Shown in pieces: positions 53,833 through 62,611 of a DNA stretch of 64,000 nucleotides. The stretch comes from Granulosicoccus sp964390335. GTDB lineage: Bacteria; Pseudomonadota; Gammaproteobacteria; Granulosicoccales; Granulosicoccaceae. Location of the stretch: positions 1 through 64,000 of the forward strand of contig CAYMHU010000019.1 in the NCBI GenBank assembly GCA_964390335.1, given 5' to 3'. The number at the start of each line of letters is the position of its first letter. The first letter of the stretch is position 1. Under the pieces are notes generated by a model that saw only the letters and a list, made by a program, of their open reading frames with translations, made no database searches and was not told the origin of the DNA. The position numbers and the translations under genes were made by a program.

Positions 53833-54699
53833 TCAGTGCGTCATACCATAGATAACGTAATTGACGCCCAGTCGGTAGGCGGTGGCTGTATAGAGCGCGC
53901 TGTACTCTTCCATGTCGGCGTGCTCCCAAGCATCACCCAGGTCCATATTCCAATTGACGATCACCATGATGCGGCCTTCGTCGTCGAGGATTCCACGCCA
54001 ACGTGGTTGCTGCCGCGACGAATTACTTTCCACAACTGCCATACTTTTTGAAATGGGCAGCTCCCAGGTTTCACCCGGATTCAAACACAAAGCTCGCAAT
54101 CCCGGTATTTGAATAAACTCATCGATGGGGAAATGCACATTGAATATATCGTGATCTTTTGGAATATCCACAATGGGCCGATCAGGAAATACCTGCCCCA
54201 TCCACGATTCAAATTGCTCCCACTGATAGCTGCCATGAAAATCATCAACCAGTAAAAAACCACCACGTAGCAGGTACTCTCGTAAGTTATCCGCTTCTGC
54301 AGGGCTAAACGATGCGAAACCTGCCTCGACGATATAGATAAACGGGAAATCATAAATCCGTTCATCGAGTAAGGAAATCGATTGGCTGTCTTGGTTTGTT
54401 TCAACCTTGGTTAAACGTTTCATGGCCGCAATAAAATGCGGTTCGCTCTCTGAGCAATCGGCTTGCCAGTGCGGATAGCCGATACGATCACCCAGATTAT
54501 TGATGGCGATTTGGTTATCCGCGAAGATGAGTCGCGAAAACGTAAACTCGGAGTCGGAGATATCGGGCAACGCTGAAGGACAGGCTGGTCGCTGCGGTGT
54601 GGTGCAAATAGCCAACTCAGCGTGAGCAACGACTGTCATCATTGTCAACGTCAGCGCAATCAGTACATCACGAGGCTTACGCATCGCGGTTTTAAACAT
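53833..54699 (-). CDS. DUF4159 domain exported protein
   Basis: A 288-residue protein with a signal peptide (VLIALTLTMMTVVAHA, ending near residue 27), followed by a DUF4159 domain: FTFSRLIFADN, RIYDFPFIYIVEAGFASFS, EADNLREYLLRGGFLLVDDFHG and YGMTH at the very end. The fold is glutamine-amidotransferase-like without its catalytic cysteine. Role unknown; relatives often lie in MoxR-associated loci, which is not the case here. Cysteines near the N-terminus may form a disulphide. A second ATG five codons on is possible. Confidence 0.85.
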   Translation of the reverse strand: MFKTAMRKPRDVLIALTLTMMTVVAHAELAICTTPQRPACPSALPDISDSEFTFSRLIFADNQIAINNLGDRIGYPHWQADCSESEPHFIAAMKRLTKVETNQDSQSISLLDERIYDFPFIYIVEAGFASFSPAEADNLREYLLRGGFLLVDDFHGSYQWEQFESWMGQVFPDRPIVDIPKDHDIFNVHFPIDEFIQIPGLRALCLNPGETWELPISKSMAVVESNSSRQQPRWRGILDDEGRIMVIVNWNMDLGDAWEHADMEEYSALYTATAYRLGVNYVIYGMTH

Positions 54700-54904
54700 A
54701 CAGGGACCCTATTATCTGGTTTTTCCGCAGCCCGTCTGAGCTTTGGACTAATAAAATCTTAATACCATATAGTATGCCAGAGCAGTTTCGGGAACACTAA
54801 TTAGCGATTAATCGCGCCACAATGACTGACTGATGGTACCTATTCCTGATGTTTTGACGGGGCCGACGGAATTGGTTCAATTTAAATTACCGCAAGCAGA
54901 GAAG

Positions 54905-55720
54905 CTATTCACTCAACGCACCCGGACCCGGGATTCCGCCCGGCGGACACTTACCTAATATGATCATACCGAGCACTTCGTCCTTGGTAACGTCTTTGGT
55001 CAGTGCTGATCCAACAACCGCGCCGTTTTTCATTACAACCACTCGGTCAGCCAAATCAAATACATCATGAATATCGTGACTGATTAAAAATATGCCGATA
55101 CCATCATTCTTAAGCTGATGTATAAGCTGACCTACTTGCTCTGTCTCTGCAGGACCCAAGGCCGCTGTTGGCTCATCCATAATGAGGATGCGAGCATTAA
55201 AGTGAATCGCGCGAGCAATAGCCACTGACTGACGCTGACCACCGGACAACTGCTTAACCGGATCTTTAAAGCGGGTGAAGTTCGGATTAAGCCGGTTCAT
55301 TACCTTACGCGTTTCCGCTTCCATAGCAGCATCATCCAAGGTGCCCCAGCGTGTTAATAACTCACGCCCTAAATACAAATTGGCAGCAGCATCTACGTTA
55401 TCTGCTAATGCGAGCGTTTGATAGATGGTTTCAATACCGTAGTCTTTTGCATGACGCGGATTATTAATGGTGGCTTCTTTACCATCAACAAAAATGCTAC
55501 CGCTATCACGCGTGTACGCACCAGATAATATTTTAATAAGCGTTGATTTACCAGCGCCGTTGTGTCCCAGTAAACCGACGACTTCTCCTGGAAACAAATG
55601 ACATGAGGCTTTATCCACCGCATGTACACCGCCAAATGAAATGGAAATATCTTTCAATTCCACCAGTGGCGTTTTACCCGCATTGGGATCTTCAGACGGG
55701 GTTGAGGTTGAAGTTTGCAT
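54905..55720 (-). CDS. Sugar ABC transporter ATP-binding protein, single-cassette type
   Basis: A 271-residue ATPase with Walker A GLLGHNGAGKSTLIK, signature LSGGQRQSVAIARAI, Walker B ILIMDEPTAAL and switch SHDIHD. Most xylose/ribose-family importers use a double-cassette protein of about 500 residues (XylG/RbsA); this one has one cassette, as in the FrcA type, and so probably works as a homodimer. It is the last gene of a binding protein-permease-ATPase series on the minus strand, 15 bp after the permease. It probably powers uptake of a pentose or similar sugar. Confidence 0.92.
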   Translation of the reverse strand: MQTSTSTPSEDPNAGKTPLVELKDISISFGGVHAVDKASCHLFPGEVVGLLGHNGAGKSTLIKILSGAYTRDSGSIFVDGKEATINNPRHAKDYGIETIYQTLALADNVDAAANLYLGRELLTRWGTLDDAAMEAETRKVMNRLNPNFTRFKDPVKQLSGGQRQSVAIARAIHFNARILIMDEPTAALGPAETEQVGQLIHQLKNDGIGIFLISHDIHDVFDLADRVVVMKNGAVVGSALTKDVTKDEVLGMIILGKCPPGGIPGPGALSE

Positions 55721-55735
55721 GCTCTGTGTCCCCTA

Positions 55736-56827
55736 TTAAACCGAATTTCTGCGGTAAAGATTATCGAGGAATACCGCAACAACCAGCACCCCACCCACAA
55801 CCATTTGCTGTATCGCAGCATCAAACCCAATCAGTACCATGCCCGATTGCAACGATTGCATGACTAACGCCCCCAGAATAGCGCCGTATATCGTACCGAT
55901 ACCACCGGCGAACGAAGTTCCACCGATAACCGCTGCCGCAATAACATACAGTTCATCAAATTGCCCTAACGCGAGTGTGGCAGATTTTAAACGAGCACTG
56001 GCAATGACTGCAGCAATGCCTGTGAGCGCCCCCATTAACGCGAAGATTAACAGGGTCATTTTTCTTGTGTTTATACCGGCAAGTTCGGCAGCTTCCGGAT
56101 TACCACCGATGGCAAACACGTATCGGCCAAAACGCGTCCGCGTTGCCAGAAATGTCATTGCAATACCGACTGCAATGGCGATTAAAATTGGAATCGCGAA
56201 GCCATGCGAAATAAACAAGCCTTCCTCTGGCACGGTGATATTGTTGGCAGCGGCGTATTTTCTAACAATGCCTTTTGGCCACGGATAGGCGTTCATTACC
56301 ATGACCGACCCGATAACAAATGCAATGCCGGTACCGGCTAATAAAAATTCAGCCCACATTGGACGAGTTGGAAAGCCAAAGCGCAGCCGTTGTTTTCTTC
56401 CACTGATAAGCATCGCAATGATGCCGATGCACACGAGGATGCCTAATATCCAGGAGCCTGTTGCGCCGATGGTGCCGTACGGCCCACCCCCTATTAATGA
56501 AAACGTGGTGTCAACCGGTGCAATGGTTTCACCCCGNNNNNNNNNNNNNNNNNNNNNNNNNNNNNNNNNNNNNNNNNNNNNNNNNNNNNNNNNNNNNNNN
56601 NNNNNNNNNNNNNNNNNNNNNNNNNNNNNNNNNNNNACCGATAAATTCCACAGATTACGCGGCGTTAAAAAGGCACCATAGCCATTAACGAAATGACCAT
56701 ACAAGTGGAACCCCAGCCAAATAAGCACCAATGCGCCAATCATACCCAGTAAACGCGTATCGACTTCAGTGGCTCTCAGGAATCGCACCAAACCACTTTC
56801 TTTGAAGTCCTGATTAGAATCGGACAC
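55736..56827 (-). CDS. xylH: Sugar ABC transporter permease, XylH-like, interrupted by a scaffold gap
   Basis: Both ends of one BPD-type sugar permease gene are present. The N-terminus (LLGMIGALVLIWLGFHLYGH, then YGAFLTPRNLWNLS) and the C-terminal half (TFSLIGGGPYGTIGATGSWI, then FAIGGNPEAAELAGINTRKM and VIAAAVIGGTSFAGGIG) match XylH-type permeases. The 100-N gap at 56537-56636 lies where family members have roughly 80-90 residues including two or more helices, so the true gap should be nearer 250-300 bases. Total length cannot be given. The partner genes are the binding protein upstream and the ATPase downstream. Confidence 0.88.
   Translation of the reverse strand: MSDSNQDFKESGLVRFLRATEVDTRLLGMIGALVLIWLGFHLYGHFVNGYGAFLTPRNLWNLSXXXXXXXXXXXXXXXXXXXXXXXXXXXXXXXXXXRGETIAPVDTTFSLIGGGPYGTIGATGSWILGILVCIGIIAMLISGRKQRLRFGFPTRPMWAEFLLAGTGIAFVIGSVMVMNAYPWPKGIVRKYAAANNITVPEEGLFISHGFAIPILIAIAVGIAMTFLATRTRFGRYVFAIGGNPEAAELAGINTRKMTLLIFALMGALTGIAAVIASARLKSATLALGQFDELYVIAAAVIGGTSFAGGIGTIYGAILGALVMQSLQSGMVLIGFDAAIQQMVVGGVLVVAVFLDNLYRRNSV
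56537..56636. other. Scaffold gap (100 N) with real missing coding sequence
   Basis: The two flanks share no overlap, unlike the gaps at 33531 and 50478. The gap removes the region between LWNLS and RGETIAPVD in the permease, so the 100-N length is nominal. Confidence 0.85.
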
Positions 56828-56943
56828 CGTTACTCTCCCGCAATCTTTGGAAATAAATAGAGTTAAGCCTTACTGAGAACACAAGATTTCCAGAGCAGGA
56901 AAGGTATTCAGTAAGCATTACAAACTTGATTACAAACAATTAG

Positions 56944-56975
56944 AAGGGCCGCGCACCTGTCGCCACGCGGCCCTT
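56944..56975 (-). terminator. Stem-loop between the sugar-binding protein and permease genes
   Basis: AAGGGCCGCG (56944-56953) pairs with CGCGGCCCTT (56966-56975), a 10-bp GC-rich stem with a 12-base loop about 27 bp after the binding-protein stop. The T-stretch beyond it is weak. It probably gives partial termination, raising binding protein over permease. Confidence 0.78.
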
Positions 56976-57002
56976 TGACTTACGAACAGCTAAGCCGGTT
57001 GA

Positions 57003-58040
57003 TTAACAGCCAGCAACACCGTCCATTGCACCTTCACAGGCTTTTGCTTTGTCGATCCAGCCAGCATCAATAACAACGTCGATGTTGTCTTTAGTGATCG
57101 GAGTCGGAGGTAACAGAATAGAGGTGACTGTTACACCGCGCTTACCGCCAGAGAATGGAGCCGTATTAGGTACGTCTGTCATTGCTTTGCCATCAGCCAG
57201 CATCAGAGCGGCTTCAGCAGCAACTTTACCCAGCGCACGTGAATCTTTCCAAACTGAGACCAGCTGAGTGCCACGAGCAACGCGGTTGATAGCAGCTAAA
57301 TCGCCATCTTGACCAGTTACAGGCACATCGCCCGCCATACCTTGAGCTTCAAGTGCAGCAACAACACCACCAGCCATACCGTCGTTCTGAGAAACGACAG
57401 CATCGATTTCATTGTTCTGTGACGTTAAGCATTGCTCCATATTACGCTGAGCATTTTCTGGCTTCCAACCATCTGTAAAGGTTTCGCAAGCATTCTTGAT
57501 ATCACCAGCATCGATACCTGGCTGCAGAATTTCCATGATGCCTTCAAATAAGAATGTGGCATTCGGATCGCCTTGGTCACCTTTGATAAATGCAAAGTTA
57601 CCAGACGTCTGACCACTGTCGAGCATGGTCTGAGCCATCAGTCGGCCAACACCAACATTATCAAATGTGATGTACAACGAGTCTGGATGCTCGATTTGCA
57701 CGTCATACGCGATCATTGGAATACCTTCCGCCGAAGCTTGCTCTACCGCAGGCAAAATGGCTTCTGAATCGAAAGGAACAATCATAAGAACATCGGCACC
57801 CTGAGAAATCAGAGATTCAACGTCAGTCAATTGTTTAGCAGCAGAGCCTTGAGCATCTGCAGAGATGTATTTGTCGCCATTGGCTTCAACAATTGCCTTG
57901 ATAACGGCTTCATCACGCTTCCAACGCTCTTCCTGGAACACTTTCCAAGAAACACCAACCACCTTACCTTCAGCATAAACACTGCCGGTAAATACGGCAG
58001 CTGCGGTCGCTACTAGTAGCGCCATAGAGATCTTTTTCAT
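57003..58040 (-). CDS. xylF: Sugar ABC transporter substrate-binding protein, XylF-like
   Basis: A 345-residue periplasmic binding protein. The start is ATG 58040 after a GGAG site; a GTG two codons upstream is less likely. Signal peptide about residues 1-23 (ALLVATAAAVFTGSVYA). Family features are VVGVSWKVFQEERWKRDEAV, LISQGADVLMIVPFDSEAI, IPMIAYDVQIEHPD, VVSQNDGMAGGVVAAL and VPVTGQDGDLAAI, as in D-xylose-binding XylF. First gene of the transporter operon and divergent from the ROK regulator. The xylulokinase downstream of that regulator supports a pentose ligand. Confidence 0.9.
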   Translation of the reverse strand: MKKISMALLVATAAAVFTGSVYAEGKVVGVSWKVFQEERWKRDEAVIKAIVEANGDKYISADAQGSAAKQLTDVESLISQGADVLMIVPFDSEAILPAVEQASAEGIPMIAYDVQIEHPDSLYITFDNVGVGRLMAQTMLDSGQTSGNFAFIKGDQGDPNATFLFEGIMEILQPGIDAGDIKNACETFTDGWKPENAQRNMEQCLTSQNNEIDAVVSQNDGMAGGVVAALEAQGMAGDVPVTGQDGDLAAINRVARGTQLVSVWKDSRALGKVAAEAALMLADGKAMTDVPNTAPFSGGKRGVTVTSILLPPTPITKDNIDVVIDAGWIDKAKACEGAMDGVAGC

Positions 58041-58192
58041 ACTCACTCCAATTATTTATTTTATACGCGTCAAACAGCCCGCACCTTGGTCAAAGTCGTA
58101 TTTAATTCACGACTAGAAAAAATAGTGACACGTAGGTAAAATTGTGTCAAGTTGAATCTAGCAATGAATTTATTGATTAAAGAATTACAAGA

Positions 58193-59428
58193 ATGAATCG
58201 CAGTGAAATCATCAGAAGTGACGACCTACGATCACAGAACCGCTATCGTATTCTGAGTACGCTTCGCGATTCGGGGTCACTCACGCGATCAAAACTTGGA
58301 GAGCTGACTAACTTAAGTCAGGCTGCACTGTCCAACTTGCTCAGCATCATGATTGAAGAAGGACTGGTGACTACAATCGGTTCCACCAGTAAAACCACGA
58401 AACGTGGCCGCCCGCAGTCTAAAGTGACACTAAACCCAGATGCCGGAGCGGCAGTCACACTTTCCATCAATTTTAATTTGTTGTCCGTAAGCCTCATTGA
58501 CTACGCTGGAAACACACTGTCGCGCGAAACCAAGCGTCTTGAAACGCGCAACATGGATGAAAAACGTGCGGCCGTGGCAATCATCAATGCGATCAAGCAA
58601 ATCACAGAACCATTGCCGCCTCACTACTTGCAAACTATCAGTATCGGGTATCAGGGTATTACCGATCTGAACACGGATGCCCTCTTGTGGTCCCCGGTTG
58701 TTAATTTCGATAACTTACCCATCGCTGAGATCTTGCGCAAAGAATTTAATGTGCCCGTTACCGTGAGCAACGACTGCAACTTAATCGCCAAAGCACTACA
58801 TAAAACAGAGCGAGCAAAATTAGGCGATAGTTTTGCTACGTTATTATTCTCCCAAGGTGTCGGACTGGGTGTTTATATGTCCAATCAACCCTTGTACGGT
58901 GCTCACACATCAGCACTGGAATTTGGCCACCTCCAATTTAAAGAAGACGGCGCACTATGCCGTTGCGGCAAGAAGGGGTGTATTGAGGCATACGCTGCTG
59001 ACTATGGCATCATACGATCAGCAAATCGCGACACCATCAACCACATTCCAAAAGTGTCTCCCACCGAGGCGCAAATCGACAAGCTTATCCAACTGGCACA
59101 TGACAACGATAAAGCTTCAATCGACGGATTTGTGATGGCCGGGAAAGCGCTTGGGGTCGGCTTGGCTACCATATTTACACTGTTGGACCCAATACCAGTG
59201 GCGCTGGTTGGCAAACTCAGCCGAGCATCACAGTTTATGCAGGAAGAAATCTACCAAACCTTGAAAAATGCCGGTCATACAGGCTTAAACTTAGCCAACC
59301 CTTTTCATTGTTTTGAAGATGATTTAACGCTTCAACACAAAGGTTTAAATTTAATATCAATGGAAAAACTTGACAGCACATTGGCTGACAAAGAGCACTA
59401 CTCGTACAACCTTGAGCCCGCACAATGA
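58193..59428 (+). CDS. ROK family transcriptional regulator
   Basis: A 411-residue repressor of the ROK (NagC/XylR) family. N-terminal winged helix: NRYRILSTLRDSGSLTRSKL and LTNLSQAALSNLLSIMIEEG. The sugar-binding ROK fold follows, with VSNDCNLIAKAL and the zinc/ROK motif region CRCGKKGCIEAYAADYG. It lacks an obvious complete kinase ATP site, as expected of regulators. Divergent from the xylF-type importer and overlapping the next gene by ATGA, it probably controls both the importer and its own operon in response to xylose or a related sugar. Confidence 0.9.
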   Translation: MNRSEIIRSDDLRSQNRYRILSTLRDSGSLTRSKLGELTNLSQAALSNLLSIMIEEGLVTTIGSTSKTTKRGRPQSKVTLNPDAGAAVTLSINFNLLSVSLIDYAGNTLSRETKRLETRNMDEKRAAVAIINAIKQITEPLPPHYLQTISIGYQGITDLNTDALLWSPVVNFDNLPIAEILRKEFNVPVTVSNDCNLIAKALHKTERAKLGDSFATLLFSQGVGLGVYMSNQPLYGAHTSALEFGHLQFKEDGALCRCGKKGCIEAYAADYGIIRSANRDTINHIPKVSPTEAQIDKLIQLAHDNDKASIDGFVMAGKALGVGLATIFTLLDPIPVALVGKLSRASQFMQEEIYQTLKNAGHTGLNLANPFHCFEDDLTLQHKGLNLISMEKLDSTLADKEHYSYNLEPAQ

Positions 59429-60891
59429 AAAACGCTTATCCAAAATTCGCCTTGGTTGGCACTCTACTGCTGCTACCCGTCATTGCGATCGATACTGCTC
59501 TTACCAGTGCCAACGAAGCAGCTCCAACGAACGAAAATTTACCGTGGGATGAACGCGCAGTTTCATCGCATCTCGATATTAAAAACATCAGTGGGAAATT
59601 AACACCGGACCAACTTAAGCAAATCGCTGATCAAGGTGAGTCATTATTCGATGCGCGTTTTACCAGCGCTGATGGTGTTGGCAGACCCATGGCCACTCAA
59701 GCCATTATTCCAACAAAACGAAAACGACCGGTCCGGAATGTATTCGCAAGAACCTCCGGGATGGATGCCAATGCCTGTTCGAGTTGCCATAACCTGCCAT
59801 TGATTGGCGGTGCGGGCGGGTTTGTCAGCAATGTATTCGTATCGGAAGGGTTTCAACAGGCTGATTTCGATACAACCGACCCACAATTCTCAAACGAGCG
59901 CAATACCAATCATTTGTTCGGGTCTGGTTTAGTAGAGTTGCTGGCGCGTGAAATGAGCGCCGAGCTTGCACGTCAACGCACCGAGGCGTTAAACCAAGCG
60001 AAAGCATCAAACGCGAGTGTTCGCATTCAACTGGTCACTAAAGGTGTCGACTTTGGATACCTGACAGCGCATCCGGATGGCATCGTTGATACGCGTGAAA
60101 TTGACGGCATCGACACCGACCTCATCATCAAACCCTTTACTCAAAAAGGCGTTATCACTTCGTTACGCCAATTCACGATCAATGCACTTAACCATCACCA
60201 TGGTATGCAAGCGGATGAGCGTTTCGGTGCTCGCTGGACCGGTTCCGACGACTTTGATGAAGATAAGCACTTAGGTGAAATCAGTTCCGGTGATGTGTCC
60301 GCTCTGGTGTTGTGGCAAGCAAGCCTGGCCCCGCCTACTATTCGAGACAACATAAACAATGAATGGAAATCGGCAGCCGAAAGAGGACAAAACCAATTTT
60401 CTCAATTGGGTTGCGTAGACTGCCACAAACCCTACCTACCACTAGACTCACTTGTGTTTAACGATCCGGGGCCACTGGATTTAGCTGGCACCTTGCGCCA
60501 AAATGAAGTTGGCGAGAAACTCAACGCGCAGTACGATCTGGCATTACTTGAATGGGCCGAAACATTACCACGTGATGAGCAAGGGCGATGGCTTGTGCCC
60601 TTGTTCGGCGACTTAAAACGACATGTTATTGCGGATAGCCAAGTAGATACTTTGGGCAACGAATTGTTATCTCAGCGCTTCGTCGAACGCAATGTGTTTA
60701 TGACTTCCGAACTGTGGGGCATCGCCTCCACTGCACCCTATGGCCACCGTGGCAACCTAACCACGCTATCGGAAGTCATTAGTGCGCATGGCGGTGAAGG
60801 ACGTCAATCGCGCGATGACTGGATGCAGTTATCAGAGCCTGACAAAAACGACTTAATAGCGTATCTGAAAACACTGGTAATTGAACCGTGA
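59425..60891 (+). CDS. Di-heme c-type cytochrome (DHOR/DUF1111 family)
   Basis: A 488-residue exported protein. Signal peptide at about 1-30 (FALVGTLLLLPVIAIDTAL). Two haem-attachment motifs: Cys118-x-x-Cys121-His (ACSSCHNLP) and Cys330-x-x-Cys333-His (GCVDCHKPY). The region YGHRGNLTTLSEVISAHGGE near the end is typical of the di-haem oxidoreductase (thiol oxidoreductase-like) family. It would act in periplasmic electron transfer or oxidise an unknown substrate. It is coupled to the ROK regulator (ATGA) and to a CRTAC1 gene (GTGA). Its placement in a sugar operon is unusual. Confidence 0.9.
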   Translation: MKNAYPKFALVGTLLLLPVIAIDTALTSANEAAPTNENLPWDERAVSSHLDIKNISGKLTPDQLKQIADQGESLFDARFTSADGVGRPMATQAIIPTKRKRPVRNVFARTSGMDANACSSCHNLPLIGGAGGFVSNVFVSEGFQQADFDTTDPQFSNERNTNHLFGSGLVELLAREMSAELARQRTEALNQAKASNASVRIQLVTKGVDFGYLTAHPDGIVDTREIDGIDTDLIIKPFTQKGVITSLRQFTINALNHHHGMQADERFGARWTGSDDFDEDKHLGEISSGDVSALVLWQASLAPPTIRDNINNEWKSAAERGQNQFSQLGCVDCHKPYLPLDSLVFNDPGPLDLAGTLRQNEVGEKLNAQYDLALLEWAETLPRDEQGRWLVPLFGDLKRHVIADSQVDTLGNELLSQRFVERNVFMTSELWGIASTAPYGHRGNLTTLSEVISAHGGEGRQSRDDWMQLSEPDKNDLIAYLKTLVIEP

Positions 60892-62606
60892 GATCCTACC
60901 CGCTAATTAAATCGCTTGCGCTTACCGTTGCATCGCTGACACTGCAGTTCAGCACTGATCGCGTGAATGCCAATGGCGATGCCGCTGTTTTTTATTCAGA
61001 CATACCGGCCTTTGAAGAACAAGCAAACACTGCTGGTATACAACATCAGTATGATGGCCCGTGGGAGTTCTTTGTGGGAGGCGGGGTTGCCACATTCGAT
61101 TGCAACAAGGATCGTCTTCCCGATGTGTATATCGCCGGTGGCGAAAACCCCGCTGCTTTATACATCAACAACAGTGCCACCGGTGGTGATCTGAGTTTTA
61201 CCAAACGCGATTCTGCCGTTACCGACATCAGACAAGCAACGGGGGCCTACCCCATCGATATCGACAACGACTCATGGATCGATCTGGTTGTGCTGCGCGT
61301 AGGCAGCAATCACATATTAAAAGGCGGGCCAGATTGCACGTTTAGCTATGCAAACGCGAGTTTTGGATTTGATGGTGGCGCCGAATGGAGTACGGCATTC
61401 AGTGCTGCGTTCGAACCCGAGCAGCAGTACCCTACTATGGCCATCGGCAATTACGTTGACAGAACCGCGCCCGGATCACCTTGGGGCACCTGTTCTGACA
61501 ACGAACTGCTTCGCCCGCAATCACCAATGCAAGCACCCACCAGCGCGAACGGAGACAACGCATCTGGCAGCGTGGTGTCATACCATGAACCCATCGCTTT
61601 ATCGCCAGGGCATTGCGCATTGTCCATGCTGTTTACTGACTGGAACAAAAGCGGCCGCGATGCACTGCGCATCACTAACGACCGGCATTATTATCGCAAT
61701 GGTGAAGAGCAACTTTGGCGACTGGATGCCGGCGTATACCCTCGCCTGTTTTCTCGTGCAGACGGTTGGCAACCCTTGGTGATCTGGGGCATGGGTATCG
61801 CAGAAGGTGATCTTAACGCTGATGGCTTTCCAGAATATGTATTAACGTCCATGGGTGATACCAAAATCCAAAGCGTAGATGTCATTCAAGCCACTGAAGA
61901 GCAACGTCCGGTATACGAAGACATCGCTTACGAACGTGGTGCAACCGCACACCGGCCCTACACCGGTGATGACCTAAAGCCATCAACGGGCTGGCATGCG
62001 CAATTTGCCGATTTCAACAACGATGCATTGCTCGATTTGTACGTAGCCAAAGGTAATGTTGAACGCATGAGCGATTTTGCACAGTACGACCCCGACAACT
62101 TATTACTGGGCAACCACGACGGCCGATTTGTAGAGCATGGCCATACCAGCGGTATTGCACTGGATACCCGTGGTCGCGGTGCAGCTGTAGCCGACTTTAA
62201 CGTTGACGGCCTACTAGACTTACTCGTGGTCAATCGAGGCAAGCCGGTGAGTTTGTTTAAACACACTGGCTTTAACAGTGAGTTCGGTCCACGTGTCGGA
62301 GGTAACTGGTTAGCCATAGAATTAAAGCAAAAGGGCGACAACCGCAATGCACTGGGTGCACGACTCGCCATCAAGACCGGTAACAAAACACAAGTGCGTC
62401 ATCTCACCTTGGGCGGTGGTCATGCGTCAGGGCAACTCGGATTTGTACATGTTGGTTTAGGCGTGGCCGAACGCGCAACCGTACGGGTGCAATGGCCCGA
62501 TGGTGAATGGAGCGCGGCCTACAGACTCTTTGCCAATCACTTTGCTGTCATTAGCCGTGGTGACGATAATGTGTCTTATTGGTACCCACAGGCAGTTGAG
62601 GAATAA
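60888..62606 (+). CDS. CRTAC1 family protein (FG-GAP repeats with ASPIC/UnbV domain)
   Basis: A 572-residue protein. GTG start at 60888 sharing GTGA with the cytochrome stop. Signal peptide about 1-29 (LALTVASLTLQFSTDRVNA). A beta-propeller of FG-GAP/VCBS-type repeats with calcium-type loops follows (VATFDCNKDRLPDVYIAGGE, DIDNDSWIDLVVLRVG, DLNADGFPEYVLT, FNNDALLDLYVAKG, DFNVDGLLDLLVV). The C-terminal ASPIC/UnbV domain is NWLAIELKQKGDNRNALGAR, then GLGVAERATVRVQWPDGEW. Such proteins are often paired with di-haem cytochromes. Substrate unknown. Followed after 5 bp by xylulokinase. Confidence 0.9.
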   Translation: MRSYPLIKSLALTVASLTLQFSTDRVNANGDAAVFYSDIPAFEEQANTAGIQHQYDGPWEFFVGGGVATFDCNKDRLPDVYIAGGENPAALYINNSATGGDLSFTKRDSAVTDIRQATGAYPIDIDNDSWIDLVVLRVGSNHILKGGPDCTFSYANASFGFDGGAEWSTAFSAAFEPEQQYPTMAIGNYVDRTAPGSPWGTCSDNELLRPQSPMQAPTSANGDNASGSVVSYHEPIALSPGHCALSMLFTDWNKSGRDALRITNDRHYYRNGEEQLWRLDAGVYPRLFSRADGWQPLVIWGMGIAEGDLNADGFPEYVLTSMGDTKIQSVDVIQATEEQRPVYEDIAYERGATAHRPYTGDDLKPSTGWHAQFADFNNDALLDLYVAKGNVERMSDFAQYDPDNLLLGNHDGRFVEHGHTSGIALDTRGRGAAVADFNVDGLLDLLVVNRGKPVSLFKHTGFNSEFGPRVGGNWLAIELKQKGDNRNALGARLAIKTGNKTQVRHLTLGGGHASGQLGFVHVGLGVAERATVRVQWPDGEWSAAYRLFANHFAVISRGDDNVSYWYPQAVEE

Positions 62607-62611
62607 GAATT

